From Achromobacter dolens (GTDB lineage Bacteria; Pseudomonadota; Gammaproteobacteria; Burkholderiales; Burkholderiaceae_B), in the NCBI RefSeq assembly GCF_902859745.1, contig NZ_CADIJW010000030.1, positions 1-64,000 on the forward strand: a stretch of DNA of 64,000 nucleotides, given 5' to 3'. The position numbers and the translations under genes were made by a program. The number at the start of each line of letters is the position of its first letter. Positions within the stretch are counted from its first letter, which is position 1. Positions 1 through 11,957 of the stretch are shown in pieces. Under the pieces are notes generated by a model that was given only the letters and a program-made list of their open reading frames with translations, was not told the origin of the DNA and searched no databases.

Positions 1-464
1 AGGCTCAGGTTCGGGCTGGGCGGCGCGATGGTGCGCGGCGGCTCGGCCGGCTGGGCCGCGTGCGGCGTCATCAGCGGGTCGGCCGACGCGGCCGGCGCGG
101 CGTGCGGGTCCGCGGGGGCGGTGGTTTCGGCGCCGGCCGTCAGCGCGGGCTTGCCGCTGGCTTCCCGGGCGACTTCGTCGAGCTCGGCGCGGAATTGCTG
201 CACCGGCTCCTGCAGCGCGTTGTGCGTATCGTTCAGCGACTGGTGCACATCCTGTGCCGCGGTCTCCATTTCGCTCTTGAATTTGCGCAGCTCGTCCAGC
301 TCGATCTCGCGCTGGATATCGGATTTCACGTCATTGACGTAACGCTGCGCGCGGCCCAGCAGGTGGCCGACCGTGCGGGCGACCTTGGGCAGGCGTTCGG
401 GGCCGATGACGATCAGCGCGACGACGCCGATCACCATCAGTTCAGTGAGGCTGACATCAAACAT
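1..464 (-). CDS. tatB: Sec-independent translocase protein TatB (3' end outside window)
   Basis: TatB helps TatC recognise twin-arginine signal peptides so that folded proteins cross the inner membrane. The visible 154 codons begin MFDVSLTEL, followed by one hydrophobic segment (about residues 5-20), the conserved GPERLP hinge (21-26) and an amphipathic helix, then a charged coiled region and a Pro/Ala-rich tail. The reading frame is open to base 1, so the C-terminus is missing. It lies 71 bases after tatA on the same strand; tatC presumably follows outside the window. The start at 464 is the only ATG that gives the canonical TatB N-terminus. Confidence 0.93.
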   Translation of the reverse strand, partial: MFDVSLTELMVIGVVALIVIGPERLPKVARTVGHLLGRAQRYVNDVKSDIQREIELDELRKFKSEMETAAQDVHQSLNDTHNALQEPVQQFRAELDEVAREASGKPALTAGAETTAPADPHAAPAASADPLMTPHAAQPAEPPRTIAPPSPNLS

Positions 465-535
465 TCGACGGCCGCTCGGGAATTGAGGCTATGAGGGCCG
501 GCCGGTGCAGGCCGGGCCCGGGGACGCGCAGGCGC

Positions 536-763
536 TCAGGAGTTGGACTTTTCCTTGGCCTGCACGTCGATGGTGTCGCCGGCCACGCGCTGCTGGGCGA
601 TGGGTTCGGCCGGCTTGTCGCTGTTGGCGTCCTTCATGCCTTCCTTGAAGCCCTTGACGGCGCCGCCCAGGTCCGAGCCGATGTTGCGCAGTTTCTTGGT
701 GCCGAAGATCAGCGCCACAATGACCAGAACGACCAGCCAATGCCAAATGCTAAAGCTACCCAT
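536..763 (-). CDS. tatA: Sec-independent translocase protein TatA
   Basis: TatA forms the size-adjustable pore of the twin-arginine translocase in the inner membrane. The 75-residue protein starts MGSFSIWHW, has a single transmembrane helix (about 5-19), the FG hinge (20-21) and the amphipathic helix beginning [13 protein letters not shown], which is diagnostic for TatA/E. The tail is short and polar. It sits 14 bases downstream of hinT and just before tatB. The tat genes therefore form the distal end of the histidine gene run, which suggests co-transcription. Confidence 0.95.
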   Translation of the reverse strand: MGSFSIWHWLVVLVIVALIFGTKKLRNIGSDLGGAVKGFKEGMKDANSDKPAEPIAQQRVAGDTIDVQAKEKSNS

Positions 764-777
764 GATGGTTCTCCGTA

Positions 778-1146
778 TTACGCAGTGGGGGCCATGCGCC
801 CTTTCCAGGGTCGCTGACCGCCGATGATGTGGAAATGCAGATGCGGGACTTCCTGGCCGCCTTCGACGCCAGAATTGATCATGATGCGAAACCCGCCATC
901 AGGGCCCGGGGTGCAACCGTTTTCAGCGGCAAGCCGCGGCGCCAATGCCATCATTCTACCCAACCAACCTGCGTCCTCGGCCGTAATATCCTGCATGGAT
1001 GTGACATGACGTCGAGGGATCAGCAATAAATGCACCGGCGCGGCCGGGTTGATATCGTGGAATGCAACAAAGTCCTCGTCCTCGTAGACCTTCTTGGACG
1101 GGATCTCGCCGGCGGCGATCTTGCAGAAAATACAGTTGGCGCTCAT
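778..1146 (-). CDS. hinT: HIT-family purine nucleoside phosphoramidase (HinT-like)
   Basis: This is a cytoplasmic HIT-superfamily hydrolase of 122 residues. The histidine triad H102-x-H104-x-H106 (in [10 protein letters not shown]) is intact; the central histidine is the nucleophile in this family, which cleaves AMP-lysine or adenosine phosphoramidate-like substrates. The N-terminal CIFC (residues 5-8) resembles the zinc or cysteine motif of many bacterial HinT proteins. It is placed 15 bases after hisE and 14 bases before tatA, so it is probably read with them. Its in vivo substrate is not evident from sequence. Confidence 0.92.
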   Translation of the reverse strand: MSANCIFCKIAAGEIPSKKVYEDEDFVAFHDINPAAPVHLLLIPRRHVTSMQDITAEDAGWLGRMMALAPRLAAENGCTPGPDGGFRIMINSGVEGGQEVPHLHFHIIGGQRPWKGRMAPTA

Positions 1147-1161
1147 TTTTCCGGTTCCGTG

Positions 1162-1512
1162 TCAGTCCTGGGGACGGCTGGCCTTTTCGGCCAGGCCCGA
1201 CAGCCCTTCGCGGCGGGCCAGTTCGGCCAGCACGTCGTCGGGGCGCAGGTTGAAGTGCGTCAGCGCCACCAGGCAATGAAACCACAGGTCGGCGGTTTCG
1301 CTGACGATGCGTTCGGGCACGCCGTCCTTGGCGGCCATGACCAGCTCGGTGGCTTCCTCGCCGATCTTCTTGAGGAAGGCGTCGGGGCCCTTGGACAGCA
1401 GCTTGGCCGCGTACGAGGCCTTGGGGTCGCCGCCATTCTCGGGGCGGCGGGTCTCCAGCGTGTCGGCGATGCGGGCCAGGACGTCGTGGGCGGTCAGGGG
1501 CGAGTTGGTCAT
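1162..1512 (-). CDS. hisE: Phosphoribosyl-ATP pyrophosphatase HisE
   Basis: HisE removes pyrophosphate from phosphoribosyl-ATP, step 2 of histidine synthesis. The 116-residue protein shows the MazG-like all-alpha fold signature: [12 protein letters not shown] with E52, E53 and E56, and a second acidic pair E72/D75 that binds metal. The start codon overlaps the hisI stop in an ATGA (1509-1512), indicating translational coupling. In many bacteria hisI and hisE are fused; here they are separate genes. The MTNSPL start is the first ATG in frame after hisI. Confidence 0.95.
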   Translation of the reverse strand: MTNSPLTAHDVLARIADTLETRRPENGGDPKASYAAKLLSKGPDAFLKKIGEEATELVMAAKDGVPERIVSETADLWFHCLVALTHFNLRPDDVLAELARREGLSGLAEKASRPQD

Positions 1513-1913
1513 TTGTAGATCAGTTCGGGGTCTTTCAGCACCGGGTCCACGGTAACCCAGGCGGCCTGGTCGGTCTGCCCTTCCAGGCGGCGGTAGAAGC
1601 AACTGGCTCGGCCCGTGTGGCAGGCGATGCCGCCTTCCTGGTGCACCTTGAGCAGCACCACGTCGCCATCGCAGTCCAGGCGCAGCTCGTGCACCTGCTG
1701 CACGTGGCCGGATTCCTCGCCCTTGCGCCACAGGCGCTGGCGCGAGCGCGACCAGTACACCGCGCGGCCGGTGGCGGCGGTCTCGGCCAGCGATTCGCGG
1801 TTCATCCAGGCCACCATCATGATTTGGCCGTTGTCGGCGTCCTGCGCGATGGCGGGGATCAGGCCGTTCTCGTCGAAGACGACGTCGGCCATCCAACTGG
1901 GTTCGTTGCTCAT
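1509..1913 (-). CDS. hisI: Phosphoribosyl-AMP cyclohydrolase HisI
   Basis: HisI opens the purine ring of phosphoribosyl-AMP, step 3 of histidine synthesis. The 134-residue protein carries the metal site DCDGD (D80-D84) and the three conserved zinc-binding cysteines (C81, C98, C105). It starts 2 bases after the hisF stop and ends in an ATGA overlap with hisE. Another ATG two codons upstream (1919) would add Met-Thr; I chose MSNEPS because it does not overlap hisF. Confidence 0.94.
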   Translation of the reverse strand: MSNEPSWMADVVFDENGLIPAIAQDADNGQIMMVAWMNRESLAETAATGRAVYWSRSRQRLWRKGEESGHVQQVHELRLDCDGDVVLLKVHQEGGIACHTGRASCFYRRLEGQTDQAAWVTVDPVLKDPELIYK

Positions 1914-1915
1914 CG

Positions 1916-2734
1916 TCATATCCTTACTTCGATGCCCTGCTCGGCCATGAAGCGCTTGCATTCCCCGACCGTGTGCTGGCCGAAGTGGAAGATGCTGGCG
2001 GCCAGCACGGCGCTGGCGCGGCCGGTGGTGACGCCGTCGGCCAGGTGCTGCAGGGTGCCGACGCCGCCCGAGGCGATGACCGGCACCGGCACGGCATCCG
2101 ACACGGTGCGGGTCAGTTCCAGGTCGAAGCCGGATTTGGTGCCGTCGCGGTCCATGCTGGTCAGCAGGATCTCGCCGGCGCCGTAGGCGGCCATGCGGCG
2201 GGCCCAGGCCACGGCGTCCAGGCCGGTGGCCTTGCGGCCACCGTGGGTGAAGACTTCCCAGCGCGGTGCTTCGCCCGCGGCCGAGACCCGGCGCGCGTCG
2301 ATCGCCACCACCACGCATTGCGAGCCGTGGTAGTCGGAGGCCGCGCGCACCAGTTCCGGATTGGCCACGGCGGCGCTGTTGATGCTGATCTTGTCGGCGC
2401 CGGCGTTCAGCAGGCGCTGGATGTCGGACACCTGGCGCACGCCGCCGCCCACCGTCAGGGGGATGAAGACCTGCGAGGCGACCTGCTCGATGATGGGCAG
2501 GATCAGGTCGCGGCCATCGCTGGTGGCGGTGATGTCCAGGAAGGTGAGCTCGTCGGCGCCCTGCTCGTTGTAGCGGCGGGCGATCTCGACGGGGTCGCCG
2601 GCGTCGGCCAGGTTGACGAAGTTCACGCCCTTGACGACCCGGCCGGCGGTGACGTCAAGGCAGGGAATGATGCGGCGGGTCAGCGCGCTCTGGGCGGGCG
2701 CGCCCGCCCCGGAGGTACTGCTGGAGGTGGTCAT
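1916..2734 (-). CDS. hisF: Imidazole glycerol phosphate synthase cyclase subunit HisF
   Basis: HisF is the (beta/alpha)8 cyclase that uses ammonia from HisH to make imidazole glycerol phosphate and AICAR. The catalytic aspartates are visible as D27 (in IPCLDV) and D146 (in VVAIDAR), with phosphate-binding glycines in TVGGGVR and ASGGVG. The 272-residue length includes a Ser/Ala-rich N-terminal extension of about 17 residues before the usual [11 protein letters not shown] start. The chosen ATG overlaps the hisA stop as ATGA (2731-2734), which supports it. Confidence 0.95.
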   Translation of the reverse strand: MTTSSSTSGAGAPAQSALTRRIIPCLDVTAGRVVKGVNFVNLADAGDPVEIARRYNEQGADELTFLDITATSDGRDLILPIIEQVASQVFIPLTVGGGVRQVSDIQRLLNAGADKISINSAAVANPELVRAASDYHGSQCVVVAIDARRVSAAGEAPRWEVFTHGGRKATGLDAVAWARRMAAYGAGEILLTSMDRDGTKSGFDLELTRTVSDAVPVPVIASGGVGTLQHLADGVTTGRASAVLAASIFHFGQHTVGECKRFMAEQGIEVRI

Positions 2735-3471
2735 TTGGCCAATTCGTCGGCGCGGGCCTGCGCCGCCTGGAAGTTGAGCGTGCCTTCGTAGATGCTGCGG
2801 CCCAGGATGGCGCCTTCGACGCCCTCTTCCTCGACGGCGCACAGCGCCTCGATGTCCTGGATGCCGGCGATGCCGCCCGAGGCGAACACGGGAATGCGCA
2901 CGTGCTGCGCCAGGCGCACGGTGGCCTCGACGTTCACGCCCGACAGCATGCCGTCGCGGCCGATGTCGGTATAGATGATGGCTTCGCAGCCGTAGTCCTC
3001 GAACTTCTTGGCCAGGTCGAGCACGTCGTGGCGGGTCAGCTTGCTCCAGCCGTCGGTGGCGATCTTGCCGTCGCGGGCGTCCAGGCCAACAATGATCTGG
3101 CCGGGGAAGGCGCCGCAGGCATCCTGCAGGAAGCCCGGGTTCTTGACCGCGGCGGTGCCGATGATCACGTAGGAGATGCCGGCGTCGAGGTAGCGTTCGA
3201 TAGTGTCGAGATCGCGGATGCCGCCGCCGATCTGGACGGGGATGTCGTCGCCGACGGCGTCCAGGATGGCCTTGATGGGCGCTTCGTTCTTCGGTTTGCC
3301 GGCGACGGCGCCGTTCAGGTCGACCAGATGCAGGCGGCGGGCGCCCTGGTCGAGCCATTGCGAGGCCATGGAGGCGGGGTCTTCGGAGAACACCGTTGCA
3401 TCGTCCAGGTCGCCCTGGCGCAGACGCACGCAGCGTCCGTCTTTGAGATCGATGGCGGGGATCAGCAGCAT
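2731..3471 (-). CDS. hisA: ProFAR isomerase HisA
   Basis: HisA interconverts the aminoaldose and aminoketose forms of the phosphoribosyl carboxamide intermediate, step 4 of the pathway. The 246-residue (beta/alpha)8 barrel has the catalytic pair D8 (in IPAIDLKDG) and D131 (in VGLDARDG), and paired phosphate-binding loops IGGGIRD and ASGGIAG. It is translationally coupled to hisF by an ATGA overlap. The 57 bases between hisH and hisA hold no other gene. Confidence 0.96.
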   Translation of the reverse strand: MLLIPAIDLKDGRCVRLRQGDLDDATVFSEDPASMASQWLDQGARRLHLVDLNGAVAGKPKNEAPIKAILDAVGDDIPVQIGGGIRDLDTIERYLDAGISYVIIGTAAVKNPGFLQDACGAFPGQIIVGLDARDGKIATDGWSKLTRHDVLDLAKKFEDYGCEAIIYTDIGRDGMLSGVNVEATVRLAQHVRIPVFASGGIAGIQDIEALCAVEEEGVEGAILGRSIYEGTLNFQAAQARADELAK

Positions 3472-3528
3472 GGTGGGCAGCGGGAAAATATGGGGTTGAA
3501 CGGGCTGGCGCGCGTCGGCCGGGTGGGC

Positions 3529-4227
3529 TTACGGCTGCCAGTCTACAAAATTGCGATACAGGCGCAAACCGTGCTCGGCGCTCTTCTCGGGGTGGAACTG
3601 CACCGCGAAAATGTTAGCTGCCGCCACCGCGCAGGTAAAGGCGACGCCGTAATCGGTTTCACCAACAGTCAGGCTCGTATCGGCTGGGTCGGCGTAATAA
3701 CTATGGACGAAATAGAAATGCGTGTCGTCCGGAATGCCGTCCCAGATAGGGTGAGAGCGCGTCTGGCGCACTTTGTTCCATCCCATGTGCGGGACTTTCA
3801 GGCGCTCGGGGCGGACATCGACCGGGCCGGCCGTGCCGGTGTCGGCCTCGCAGGCCGCGTCGTCGGCCGCGACCGGGTCGGCGAAGCGCGGACCGGCAAA
3901 GCGGCGCACCACGCCGGGGAACAGGCCCAGGCACGGGGTGGCGCCCTCTTCGCTGGAATCGAACAGCATCTGTTCGCCCACGCAGACGCCCAGCAGCGGC
4001 TTGCTGCGGGCGGCCTTGACGACCGCTTCGCGCAGGCCGGATTCGTTCAGGGTGCGCATGCAGTCGGCCATGGCGCCCTGGCCCGGGAACACCACGCGGT
4101 CGGCCGCGTCGATTTCATGGGGCTGGTTGCAGATGCGGATGTCCGCGTCCGGGGCGGCGTACTTGAGCGCGCGCGCGACGGAGTGGAAGTTGCCCATTCC
4201 GTAGTCGACGATGGCGATAGTGGTCAC
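3529..4227 (-). CDS. hisH: Imidazole glycerol phosphate synthase glutaminase subunit HisH
   Basis: HisH hydrolyses glutamine and channels ammonia to HisF. It is a class I glutamine amidotransferase with the triad C82 (GVCVGEQM), H212 and E214 (FHPEKS). At 232 residues it is longer than typical HisH (about 196-213). The extra length is an Ala/Asp/Pro-rich insertion at about residues 113-138, between the oxyanion half and the LKVPHMGWN motif. The glutaminase core is intact, so the insertion probably forms a surface loop. Confidence 0.95.
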   Translation of the reverse strand: MTTIAIVDYGMGNFHSVARALKYAAPDADIRICNQPHEIDAADRVVFPGQGAMADCMRTLNESGLREAVVKAARSKPLLGVCVGEQMLFDSSEEGATPCLGLFPGVVRRFAGPRFADPVAADDAACEADTGTAGPVDVRPERLKVPHMGWNKVRQTRSHPIWDGIPDDTHFYFVHSYYADPADTSLTVGETDYGVAFTCAVAAANIFAVQFHPEKSAEHGLRLYRNFVDWQP

Positions 4228-4264
4228 TTCGGTTTACCTGATGCGTGGCGGGAGGTCGCGCAGC

Positions 4265-4852
4265 TTACAGCACGCCCTTGGTCGAGGGGACGACGTCGCC
4301 CATGCGCGGGTCGACTTCGATGGCCATGCGCAGCGCGCGGCCACAGGCCTTGAAGACCGTTTCGCATTGGTGGTGGGCGTTGGTGCCGCGCAGGTTGTCG
4401 ATGTGCAGCGTGATCAGCGCGTGGTTGACCAGGCCCTGGAAGAATTCGCGCGTCAGGTCGACGTCGAAGGCGCCGATGTGCGAACGGGTGAACGGGATGT
4501 GGTATTCCAGGCCGGGACGGCCCGAGAAATCGACCACCACGCGCGACAGCGCCTCGTCCAGCGGCACGTAGGCGTGGCCGTAGCGGCGCAGGCCGGCCTT
4601 GGTGCCGACCGCCTTGGCGATGGCCATGCCCAGCGTGATGCCCACGTCTTCCACCGTGTGATGCGCATCGATGTGCAGGTCGCCCTCGGCTTTGATGTCG
4701 AGGTCGATCAGGCCGTGGCGCGCGATCTGGTCCAGCATGTGGTCCAGGAAGGGCACGCCCGTGTCGATCGTCTGCTTGCCGGTGCCATCCAGATTGATGG
4801 CCACGCGGATGCGGGTTTCGTTGGTGTTGCGGGTGATCTCTGCGGTACGCAT
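4265..4852 (-). CDS. hisB: Imidazoleglycerol-phosphate dehydratase HisB
   Basis: HisB dehydrates imidazole glycerol phosphate to imidazole acetol phosphate using manganese. The 195-residue protein has the two metal-binding repeats, including HHTVED (64-69) and the duplicated histidine motif in the second half (NHALITLHI region), plus [13 protein letters not shown]. It is the monofunctional form, without the N-terminal histidinol phosphatase domain found in enteric HisB. No histidinol phosphatase is encoded in the window, so that step must be supplied elsewhere. Confidence 0.96.
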   Translation of the reverse strand: MRTAEITRNTNETRIRVAINLDGTGKQTIDTGVPFLDHMLDQIARHGLIDLDIKAEGDLHIDAHHTVEDVGITLGMAIAKAVGTKAGLRRYGHAYVPLDEALSRVVVDFSGRPGLEYHIPFTRSHIGAFDVDLTREFFQGLVNHALITLHIDNLRGTNAHHQCETVFKACGRALRMAIEVDPRMGDVVPSTKGVL

Positions 4853-4864
4853 GTCAGGACTCGA

Positions 4865-5956
4865 TTAGGCACTCAGGATGTCTTGCAGTGCCGATAGCAA
4901 AGCGGCGTTCTCGTCCGGGGAACCTACCGAGATGCGGAGGCAGCCGGCCAGGAGCGGATGGGCGTTGGAGAAGTTTCGAACCAATATTTTGCGCTGTTTC
5001 AGGGCAAGATGCACGGCGTTGCCGTCCAGCTTGCCGGAAAAGCGCGCGAGTATGAAGTTGGCCGCGGAAGGGAATACCCTGACGCCGGGCAGCGCCGCCA
5101 GCGCCGCCGCCAGCGGTTCACGGTCGGCGCGCAGGCGGGCCGCCTGCTCGTCCAGCACCGCTTTGTGGCGCAGCACCGTCAGCAGCGCGGCCTGGGTCAG
5201 CACGTCCAGGTTGTAGGGCGGGCGCACTTTGTCCAGTTCGGCAACCCAGTCCGGGTGGCCGGCCAGGTAGCCGAAACGCAGGCCCGCCAAGCCGATCTTG
5301 GACACCGTGCGCATCACCACCACGTTGGGCGCGTCCAGCAGGCGCGGCATCCAACTGCGGTCGGTGAACGGCTGGTAGGCCTCGTCCACCACCACCAGGC
5401 CGGGGGCGGCGGCGATGATGGCGGCCATGTCGGCGTCCGACCAGGCGCCGCCGGTGGGATTGTTGGGCACGGCCAGGAACACCACCTTGGGCTGGTGTTC
5501 GCGGATCGCGGCCAGCATGGCGGGAAGATCAAGGGACAGATCTTCGGCGAGCGGCACGCCGACGAAGCGGGCGTGGTCGAAGCGCGCCGCCATGTCGAAA
5601 TAGACGAACGACGGCCACGGCGCCAGCACCACCTCGCCCGGGTTGCAGCAGGCCTGCACCACGATGTGGATCAGCTCGTCCGAACCATTGCCGAACAGCA
5701 CGCCCGCGCCGGCGGGCACGCCGAAGGCCGCCTTCACGGCCTGGCGCAGTTCGGACAGGTCGGCGGCCGGGTAGCGGTTCAGCGGCGTATCGCGCAGCAC
5801 CCGGGCGAGGTCGTCGCGCACCGCCTCGGGCAGTTCGTAGGGCGATTCCATCGCATCCAGTTTGATGCAGCCTTCGGCGTGCGCCACCGGATACGCGGTC
5901 AGTTTGCGGATATCGGGCCGGATGGTGCCGGCGATGCGGCCGGCGACCTCGCTCAT
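4865..5956 (-). CDS. hisC: Histidinol-phosphate aminotransferase HisC
   Basis: HisC is a fold-type I PLP aminotransferase converting imidazole acetol phosphate to histidinol phosphate. The 363-residue protein has the PLP lysine K220 ([14 protein letters not shown]), the aspartate/tyrosine pair of VVDEAYQPF, and NPTGG for carboxylate recognition. It starts inside the end of hisD (overlap 5953-5956, ATGA) and is followed by hisB after 12 bases. Homologous aminotransferases exist, but position inside the his run fixes the assignment. Confidence 0.95.
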   Translation of the reverse strand: MSEVAGRIAGTIRPDIRKLTAYPVAHAEGCIKLDAMESPYELPEAVRDDLARVLRDTPLNRYPAADLSELRQAVKAAFGVPAGAGVLFGNGSDELIHIVVQACCNPGEVVLAPWPSFVYFDMAARFDHARFVGVPLAEDLSLDLPAMLAAIREHQPKVVFLAVPNNPTGGAWSDADMAAIIAAAPGLVVVDEAYQPFTDRSWMPRLLDAPNVVVMRTVSKIGLAGLRFGYLAGHPDWVAELDKVRPPYNLDVLTQAALLTVLRHKAVLDEQAARLRADREPLAAALAALPGVRVFPSAANFILARFSGKLDGNAVHLALKQRKILVRNFSNAHPLLAGCLRISVGSPDENAALLSALQDILSA

Positions 5957-7257
5957 GGCTGGTCGATCCGGTACTGGGCGCTGGCGGCGTGGGCCTGCAG
6001 GCCTTCGCCCAGCGCCAGTTCGGCGGCGATACGGCCGAGCGTCTGGGCGCCCTGGTGCGAGACCTGGATCAGGCTGGAGCGCTTCTGGAAGTCATAGACG
6101 CCCAGCGGCGACGAGAAACGCGCCGTGCGCGAGGTCGGCAGCACGTGGTTGGGGCCGGCGCAGTAGTCGCCCAGGGCTTCCGAGCTGAAGCGGCCCATGA
6201 AGATGGCGCCGGCGTGGCGGATCCTGGCGGTCCAGATTTCCGGTTGCTCGGTGGAGATCTCCAGGTGTTCCGGGGCGATGTCGTTGGCGATGCGGCAGGC
6301 TTCGTCCAGGTCGCGCACCTGGATCAGCGCGCCGCGGTTGGCCAGGCTGGTACGCAGGATGTCGGCGCGCGGCATGGTCGGCAGCAGGCGCGCGATGGCG
6401 GCCTCGACCTCGGCGATGAAGGCGGCGTCCGGGCACAGCAGGATGGATTGGGCCAGTTCGTCGTGTTCGGCCTGCGAGAACAGGTCCATGGCGATCCAGT
6501 CGGCCGGCGTCTTGCCGTCGCAGATCACCAGGATTTCGCTGGGGCCGGCGATCATGTCGATGCCGACCACGCCGAACACGCGGCGCTTGGCGGCGGCCAC
6601 GTAGGCGTTGCCCGGGCCGACGATCTTGTCCACGGCCGGCACGGTGGCGGTGCCGTAGGCCAGCGCGCCCACGGCCTGCGCGCCGCCGATGGCGAACACG
6701 CGGTCGACGCCGCTGATGGCGGCTGCGGCCAGCACGATGGGGTTGCGCGTGCCGTCCGGCGTGGGCGTGACCATGACCAATTCCTGCACGCCGGCGACCT
6801 TGGCCGGGATGGCGTTCATCAGCACGGACGACGGATACGCGGCCTTGCCGCCCGGCACGTACAGGCCGACGCGGTCCAGCGGCGTGACCTGCTGGCCCAG
6901 CACCGTGCCGTCGGCTTCTGTGTAGGTCCAGGTCTCGGCGCGCTGGCGTTCGTGGTAGCGGCGCACGCGCTCGGCGGCGGCCTGCAGCGCGTCGCGCTGG
7001 GCGGCCGGCAGCGCGGCCAGGGCGGCGTGCCAGTCGGCCTTGGGGATTTCGAGCGTGTCCGCGGACGCGTGCGGCATGCGGTCGAAGCGCTGGGTGTATT
7101 CCACCAGCGCGGCGTCGCCGCGGGCGCGCACGTCGGCCAGGATGCCGGCGGCGGCGCGGTCGATGGACTCGTCCTCGGTGGCTTCGAAGGCCAGCAGCTT
7201 GGACAGGGCGGATGCGAATCCGGGATCGCGGGAGTCGAGACGATTGATCAGGGCCAT
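5953..7257 (-). CDS. hisD: Histidinol dehydrogenase HisD
   Basis: HisD performs the last two steps, oxidising histidinol to histidine with NAD+ and zinc. The 434-residue protein contains the signature GPSEILVI, the catalytic EHLE region (APEHLEIST) and the C-terminal HAGAIFMG to GPNHVLPT block that supplies zinc and substrate ligands. It lies 45 bases after hisG and overlaps hisC by 4 bases. Length is normal for the family. Confidence 0.96.
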   Translation of the reverse strand: MALINRLDSRDPGFASALSKLLAFEATEDESIDRAAAGILADVRARGDAALVEYTQRFDRMPHASADTLEIPKADWHAALAALPAAQRDALQAAAERVRRYHERQRAETWTYTEADGTVLGQQVTPLDRVGLYVPGGKAAYPSSVLMNAIPAKVAGVQELVMVTPTPDGTRNPIVLAAAAISGVDRVFAIGGAQAVGALAYGTATVPAVDKIVGPGNAYVAAAKRRVFGVVGIDMIAGPSEILVICDGKTPADWIAMDLFSQAEHDELAQSILLCPDAAFIAEVEAAIARLLPTMPRADILRTSLANRGALIQVRDLDEACRIANDIAPEHLEISTEQPEIWTARIRHAGAIFMGRFSSEALGDYCAGPNHVLPTSRTARFSSPLGVYDFQKRSSLIQVSHQGAQTLGRIAAELALGEGLQAHAASAQYRIDQP

Positions 7258-7302
7258 GGCGTTCAGGCGGGTGGCGGCCGCCGCGCGGGGCGGCGGCCTG
7301 GG

Positions 7303-9502
<2,200 letters not shown>

Positions 9503-9507
9503 GGACG

Positions 9508-10320
9508 TCAGTTCCTGAGTTTGTAGCCGCTGGCCAGGAGCCGCAGCGCATAGATCGAAAGCGCGAGGAACACCCCCGTCACCACCGCCAGGCTGCGCCA
9601 GGGGGAGACGTCCGACACCGAGAAGAATCCGTAGCGGAAGCCGTCGATGGTGTAGAAGATGGGGTTCCAGTGGGACACGCCCTGCCAGAAGGCCGGGAGC
9701 GTATGGATGGAATAGAACACGCCGGACAGGAAGGTGGCCGGCATGATGAGGAAGTTCTGGAACGCCGCCAACTGGTCGAATTTCTCGGACCACAGGCCGG
9801 CGATGAGGCCCAGCACGCCCATGATGCCGCAGGCCAGCACCGCGAACACCAGCAGCCACAGCGGGTTGGACGGCACCAGCGAGACGAAGAACAGCGCCAC
9901 CACCCACACGCACAGGCCCACGGCCAGGCCGCGCACCACGGCCGCCAGCACGTAGGCGGCGAAAATGTCGCGGTGCGACAGCGGCGGCAGCAGCATGAAC
10001 ACCAGGTTGCCGGTGATGCGGCTCTGGATCAGCGACGACGACGGGTTGGCGAAGGCGTTCTGCAGCATGCTCATCATCATGAGCCCGGGGATCAGGAACG
10101 CGGTGTACGGCACGCTGCCGTAGACCATGACGCGTCCTTCCAGCACGTGGGCGAACACCAGCAGGTACAGCAGCGCGGTGATGACGGGCGCGGCGATGGT
10201 CTGGAAGCTGACCTTCCAGAAGCGCAGCAATTCCTTGCGCAGCAGGGTCGGAAAGCCCGAGCCCGCGTCCAGGCGGGGCTGCACCAGCGGCTGGCTGGCA
10301 TTGGCGGCGGGCTGCGTCAT
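9508..10320 (-). CDS. ABC-2 type transporter permease (YadH-like)
   Basis: A 270-residue integral membrane protein with about six transmembrane segments and the ABC-2 signature around NPIFYTIDGFRYGFF. The N-terminal LRKELLRFWK amphipathic stretch and LIPGLMMMSMLQNAF motif are typical of YadH/NodJ-like export permeases. It is paired with the ATPase gene through an ATGA overlap (10317-10320). The substrate is unknown. Position between mla and murA suggests an envelope role, which is inference only. Confidence 0.9.
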   Translation of the reverse strand: MTQPAANASQPLVQPRLDAGSGFPTLLRKELLRFWKVSFQTIAAPVITALLYLLVFAHVLEGRVMVYGSVPYTAFLIPGLMMMSMLQNAFANPSSSLIQSRITGNLVFMLLPPLSHRDIFAAYVLAAVVRGLAVGLCVWVVALFFVSLVPSNPLWLLVFAVLACGIMGVLGLIAGLWSEKFDQLAAFQNFLIMPATFLSGVFYSIHTLPAFWQGVSHWNPIFYTIDGFRYGFFSVSDVSPWRSLAVVTGVFLALSIYALRLLASGYKLRN

Positions 10321-11114
10321 TGCGGAATCTCTTCGGGTTGCGGGGCGTCGTCCTGGTGCATGATGCGCACGAAGGCGTCCTCGAGGTCGACGCCGCCGAC
10401 GCGGGCCAGCAGCGCCTGGGTGGTGTCCAAAGCCACGATGTGGCCGCCCTTGAGCATGGCGATGCGGCCGCACAGGGCTTCCGCTTCTTCCAGGTAGTGG
10501 GTGGTCAGCATGATGGTGTGGCCGGCCTTGTTCAGGCGCGAGATGAATTCCCACAGGGTGCGGCGCAGGTCGACGTCGACGCCCGCGGTGGGCTCGTCCA
10601 GCACGATCACGGGCGGGCGGTGCACCAGCGCCTGCGCCACCAGCACGCGGCGCTTCATGCCGCCGGACAGCGCGCGCATGTTCGAGTTGGCCTTGTCGGC
10701 CAGCCCCAGGTTGAACAGGATCTCGTCGATCCAGTCGTCATTCTTGCGCAGGCCGAAATAGCCTGACTGGATGCGCAGCGTCTCGCGCACCGTGAAGAAC
10801 GGGTCATAGACCAGTTCCTGGGGCACGACGCCCAGCGCCCGCCGTGCCGACTTGTAGTCGGCCACGACGTCGTAGCCACAGACGGTGGCGCGGCCGGCGG
10901 TGGCATGCGCCAGCCCGGCCAGGATGGAGATCAGGGTGGTCTTGCCGGCGCCGTTGGGCCCGAGCAGGCCGAAGAACTCGCCGTGCTCGATGTTCAGGCT
11001 GACATTGTCGAGGGCCTGGAAGCCGGCGCCAGGCGCGCGCCCGGTGAGCTTGCCCCAGCCGCTGCGGCGCGGCGAGTAGATTTTGGAGACGTTCTCAAGA
11101 CTGACGGCAGACAT
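10317..11114 (-). CDS. ABC transporter ATP-binding protein (YadG-like)
   Basis: The ATPase partner of the neighbouring ABC-2 permease, 265 residues. Walker A is GPNGAGKTT (52-60), the ABC signature is LSGGMKRR, and Walker B is VIVLDEPTAGVD. The family contains multidrug, polysaccharide and YadGH-type exporters. I chose the ATG start MSAVSLENV; a TTG eight codons upstream is possible. A TATAAT box lies about 40 bases upstream, consistent with a new transcription unit here rather than read-through from mlaC. Confidence 0.9.
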   Translation of the reverse strand: MSAVSLENVSKIYSPRRSGWGKLTGRAPGAGFQALDNVSLNIEHGEFFGLLGPNGAGKTTLISILAGLAHATAGRATVCGYDVVADYKSARRALGVVPQELVYDPFFTVRETLRIQSGYFGLRKNDDWIDEILFNLGLADKANSNMRALSGGMKRRVLVAQALVHRPPVIVLDEPTAGVDVDLRRTLWEFISRLNKAGHTIMLTTHYLEEAEALCGRIAMLKGGHIVALDTTQALLARVGGVDLEDAFVRIMHQDDAPQPEEIPQ

Positions 11115-11152
11115 GACGGCGGCGAGGGTGCCCGGCAAAGAGCGAATTGATC

Positions 11153-11158
11153 ATTATA
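11153..11158 (-). promoter_or_regulatory. Candidate -10 box for the yadGH-bolA-murA-his unit
   Basis: A perfect TATAAT on the minus strand, about 40 bases before the ABC ATPase start. No convincing -35 is seen 16-18 bases upstream; that stretch is GC-rich. It could serve the whole downstream run to tatB, because no obvious terminator follows inside it. Confidence 0.4.
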
Positions 11159-11237
11159 TAAGCGCCCCGCTACGCGAGGCGCCGATAGCCCCGGCGGCCG
11201 TGGGGGCGTGGCGCAATGGTCCGTCCCCAAAATGACA

Positions 11238-11268
11238 GGCCCGGCGGACCGCAGGGGCGCGCCGGGCC
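11238..11268 (-). terminator. Possible terminator after mlaC
   Basis: A 9-bp perfect inverted repeat (GGCCCGGCG / CGCCGGGCC, 13-base loop) lies 21 bases downstream of the mlaC stop on the transcribed strand. It is followed only by TGTCATTTTGG, a poor U-tract, so termination may be partial. Confidence 0.45.
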
Positions 11269-11289
11269 GGGACAAGCCGGACGGGATCG

Positions 11290-11919
11290 TTACTGGTTGC
11301 GCTGGTTCAGCGCCTGGATCAGGCCGTCGATGCCATTCTGGTTGATCTGCTGGGCGAACTGGTTGCGGTAGTTCTCGATCAGCCAGATGCCTTCGACGTT
11401 CATGTCGTAGATCTTCCAGCCCTGGGGCGTCTTTTCCAGGCGGTAGTCGACGCCGACCGGCTGGCCGTTGGGCTGGCTGATGAGCGTGCGCACGACCGCG
11501 TCGTCGGCCTTGGGGTCGCCGCGGAACGGCAGGGCCGTAATGGTGGTGCCCGACGTGACGCGCGTCAGCGCGCCGCTGTAGGTGCGCACCAGGGTGCCGC
11601 GGAAGGCGTCGGCCAGGGCGGTCCGCTGCTGTTCGGTGGCCTGGCGCCAGTAGCGCCCGGCGGCCAGCCGCGTCGTCTTCTGGAAGTTGACGTAAGGCAG
11701 GATGTGCTCGTTCACGACCTGGTTGATGCGGGCCGTGTTGCCGGCCTTGACGGCGCCGTCGGCCTTCAGGACGTCCAGCGCCTCATTGGCGGCCGCCAGC
11801 ACGAAATCGTTGGGCGCGCCGTTGGCGTTGGGTTGCGCCTGCACGGCGGGCGTTGCCGCGAGCCCCAGCAGGCCGGCAAAGGCCAGGCGTTGGAGCAGGG
11901 GAAAAAAAGAAAACCGCAT
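11290..11919 (-). CDS. mlaC: MlaC periplasmic phospholipid-binding protein
   Basis: MlaC shuttles phospholipids between the outer-membrane MlaA complex and the inner-membrane MlaFED machine. The 209-residue protein has a signal peptide ending near AVQA/QPN (about residue 28). The family core follows, with LPYVNFQKTTRLAAGRYW, the TLVRTYSGAL segment and the late WKIYDMNVEGIWLI motif. It is the last gene of the mla run; after it there is a 175-base non-coding gap, and no STAS-domain mlaB gene is seen. Confidence 0.93.
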   Translation of the reverse strand: MRFSFFPLLQRLAFAGLLGLAATPAVQAQPNANGAPNDFVLAAANEALDVLKADGAVKAGNTARINQVVNEHILPYVNFQKTTRLAAGRYWRQATEQQRTALADAFRGTLVRTYSGALTRVTSGTTITALPFRGDPKADDAVVRTLISQPNGQPVGVDYRLEKTPQGWKIYDMNVEGIWLIENYRNQFAQQINQNGIDGLIQALNQRNQ

Positions 11920-11957
11920 GGAAACTCCTTGCTGTACTGAAAACGCAATCCGACAGC

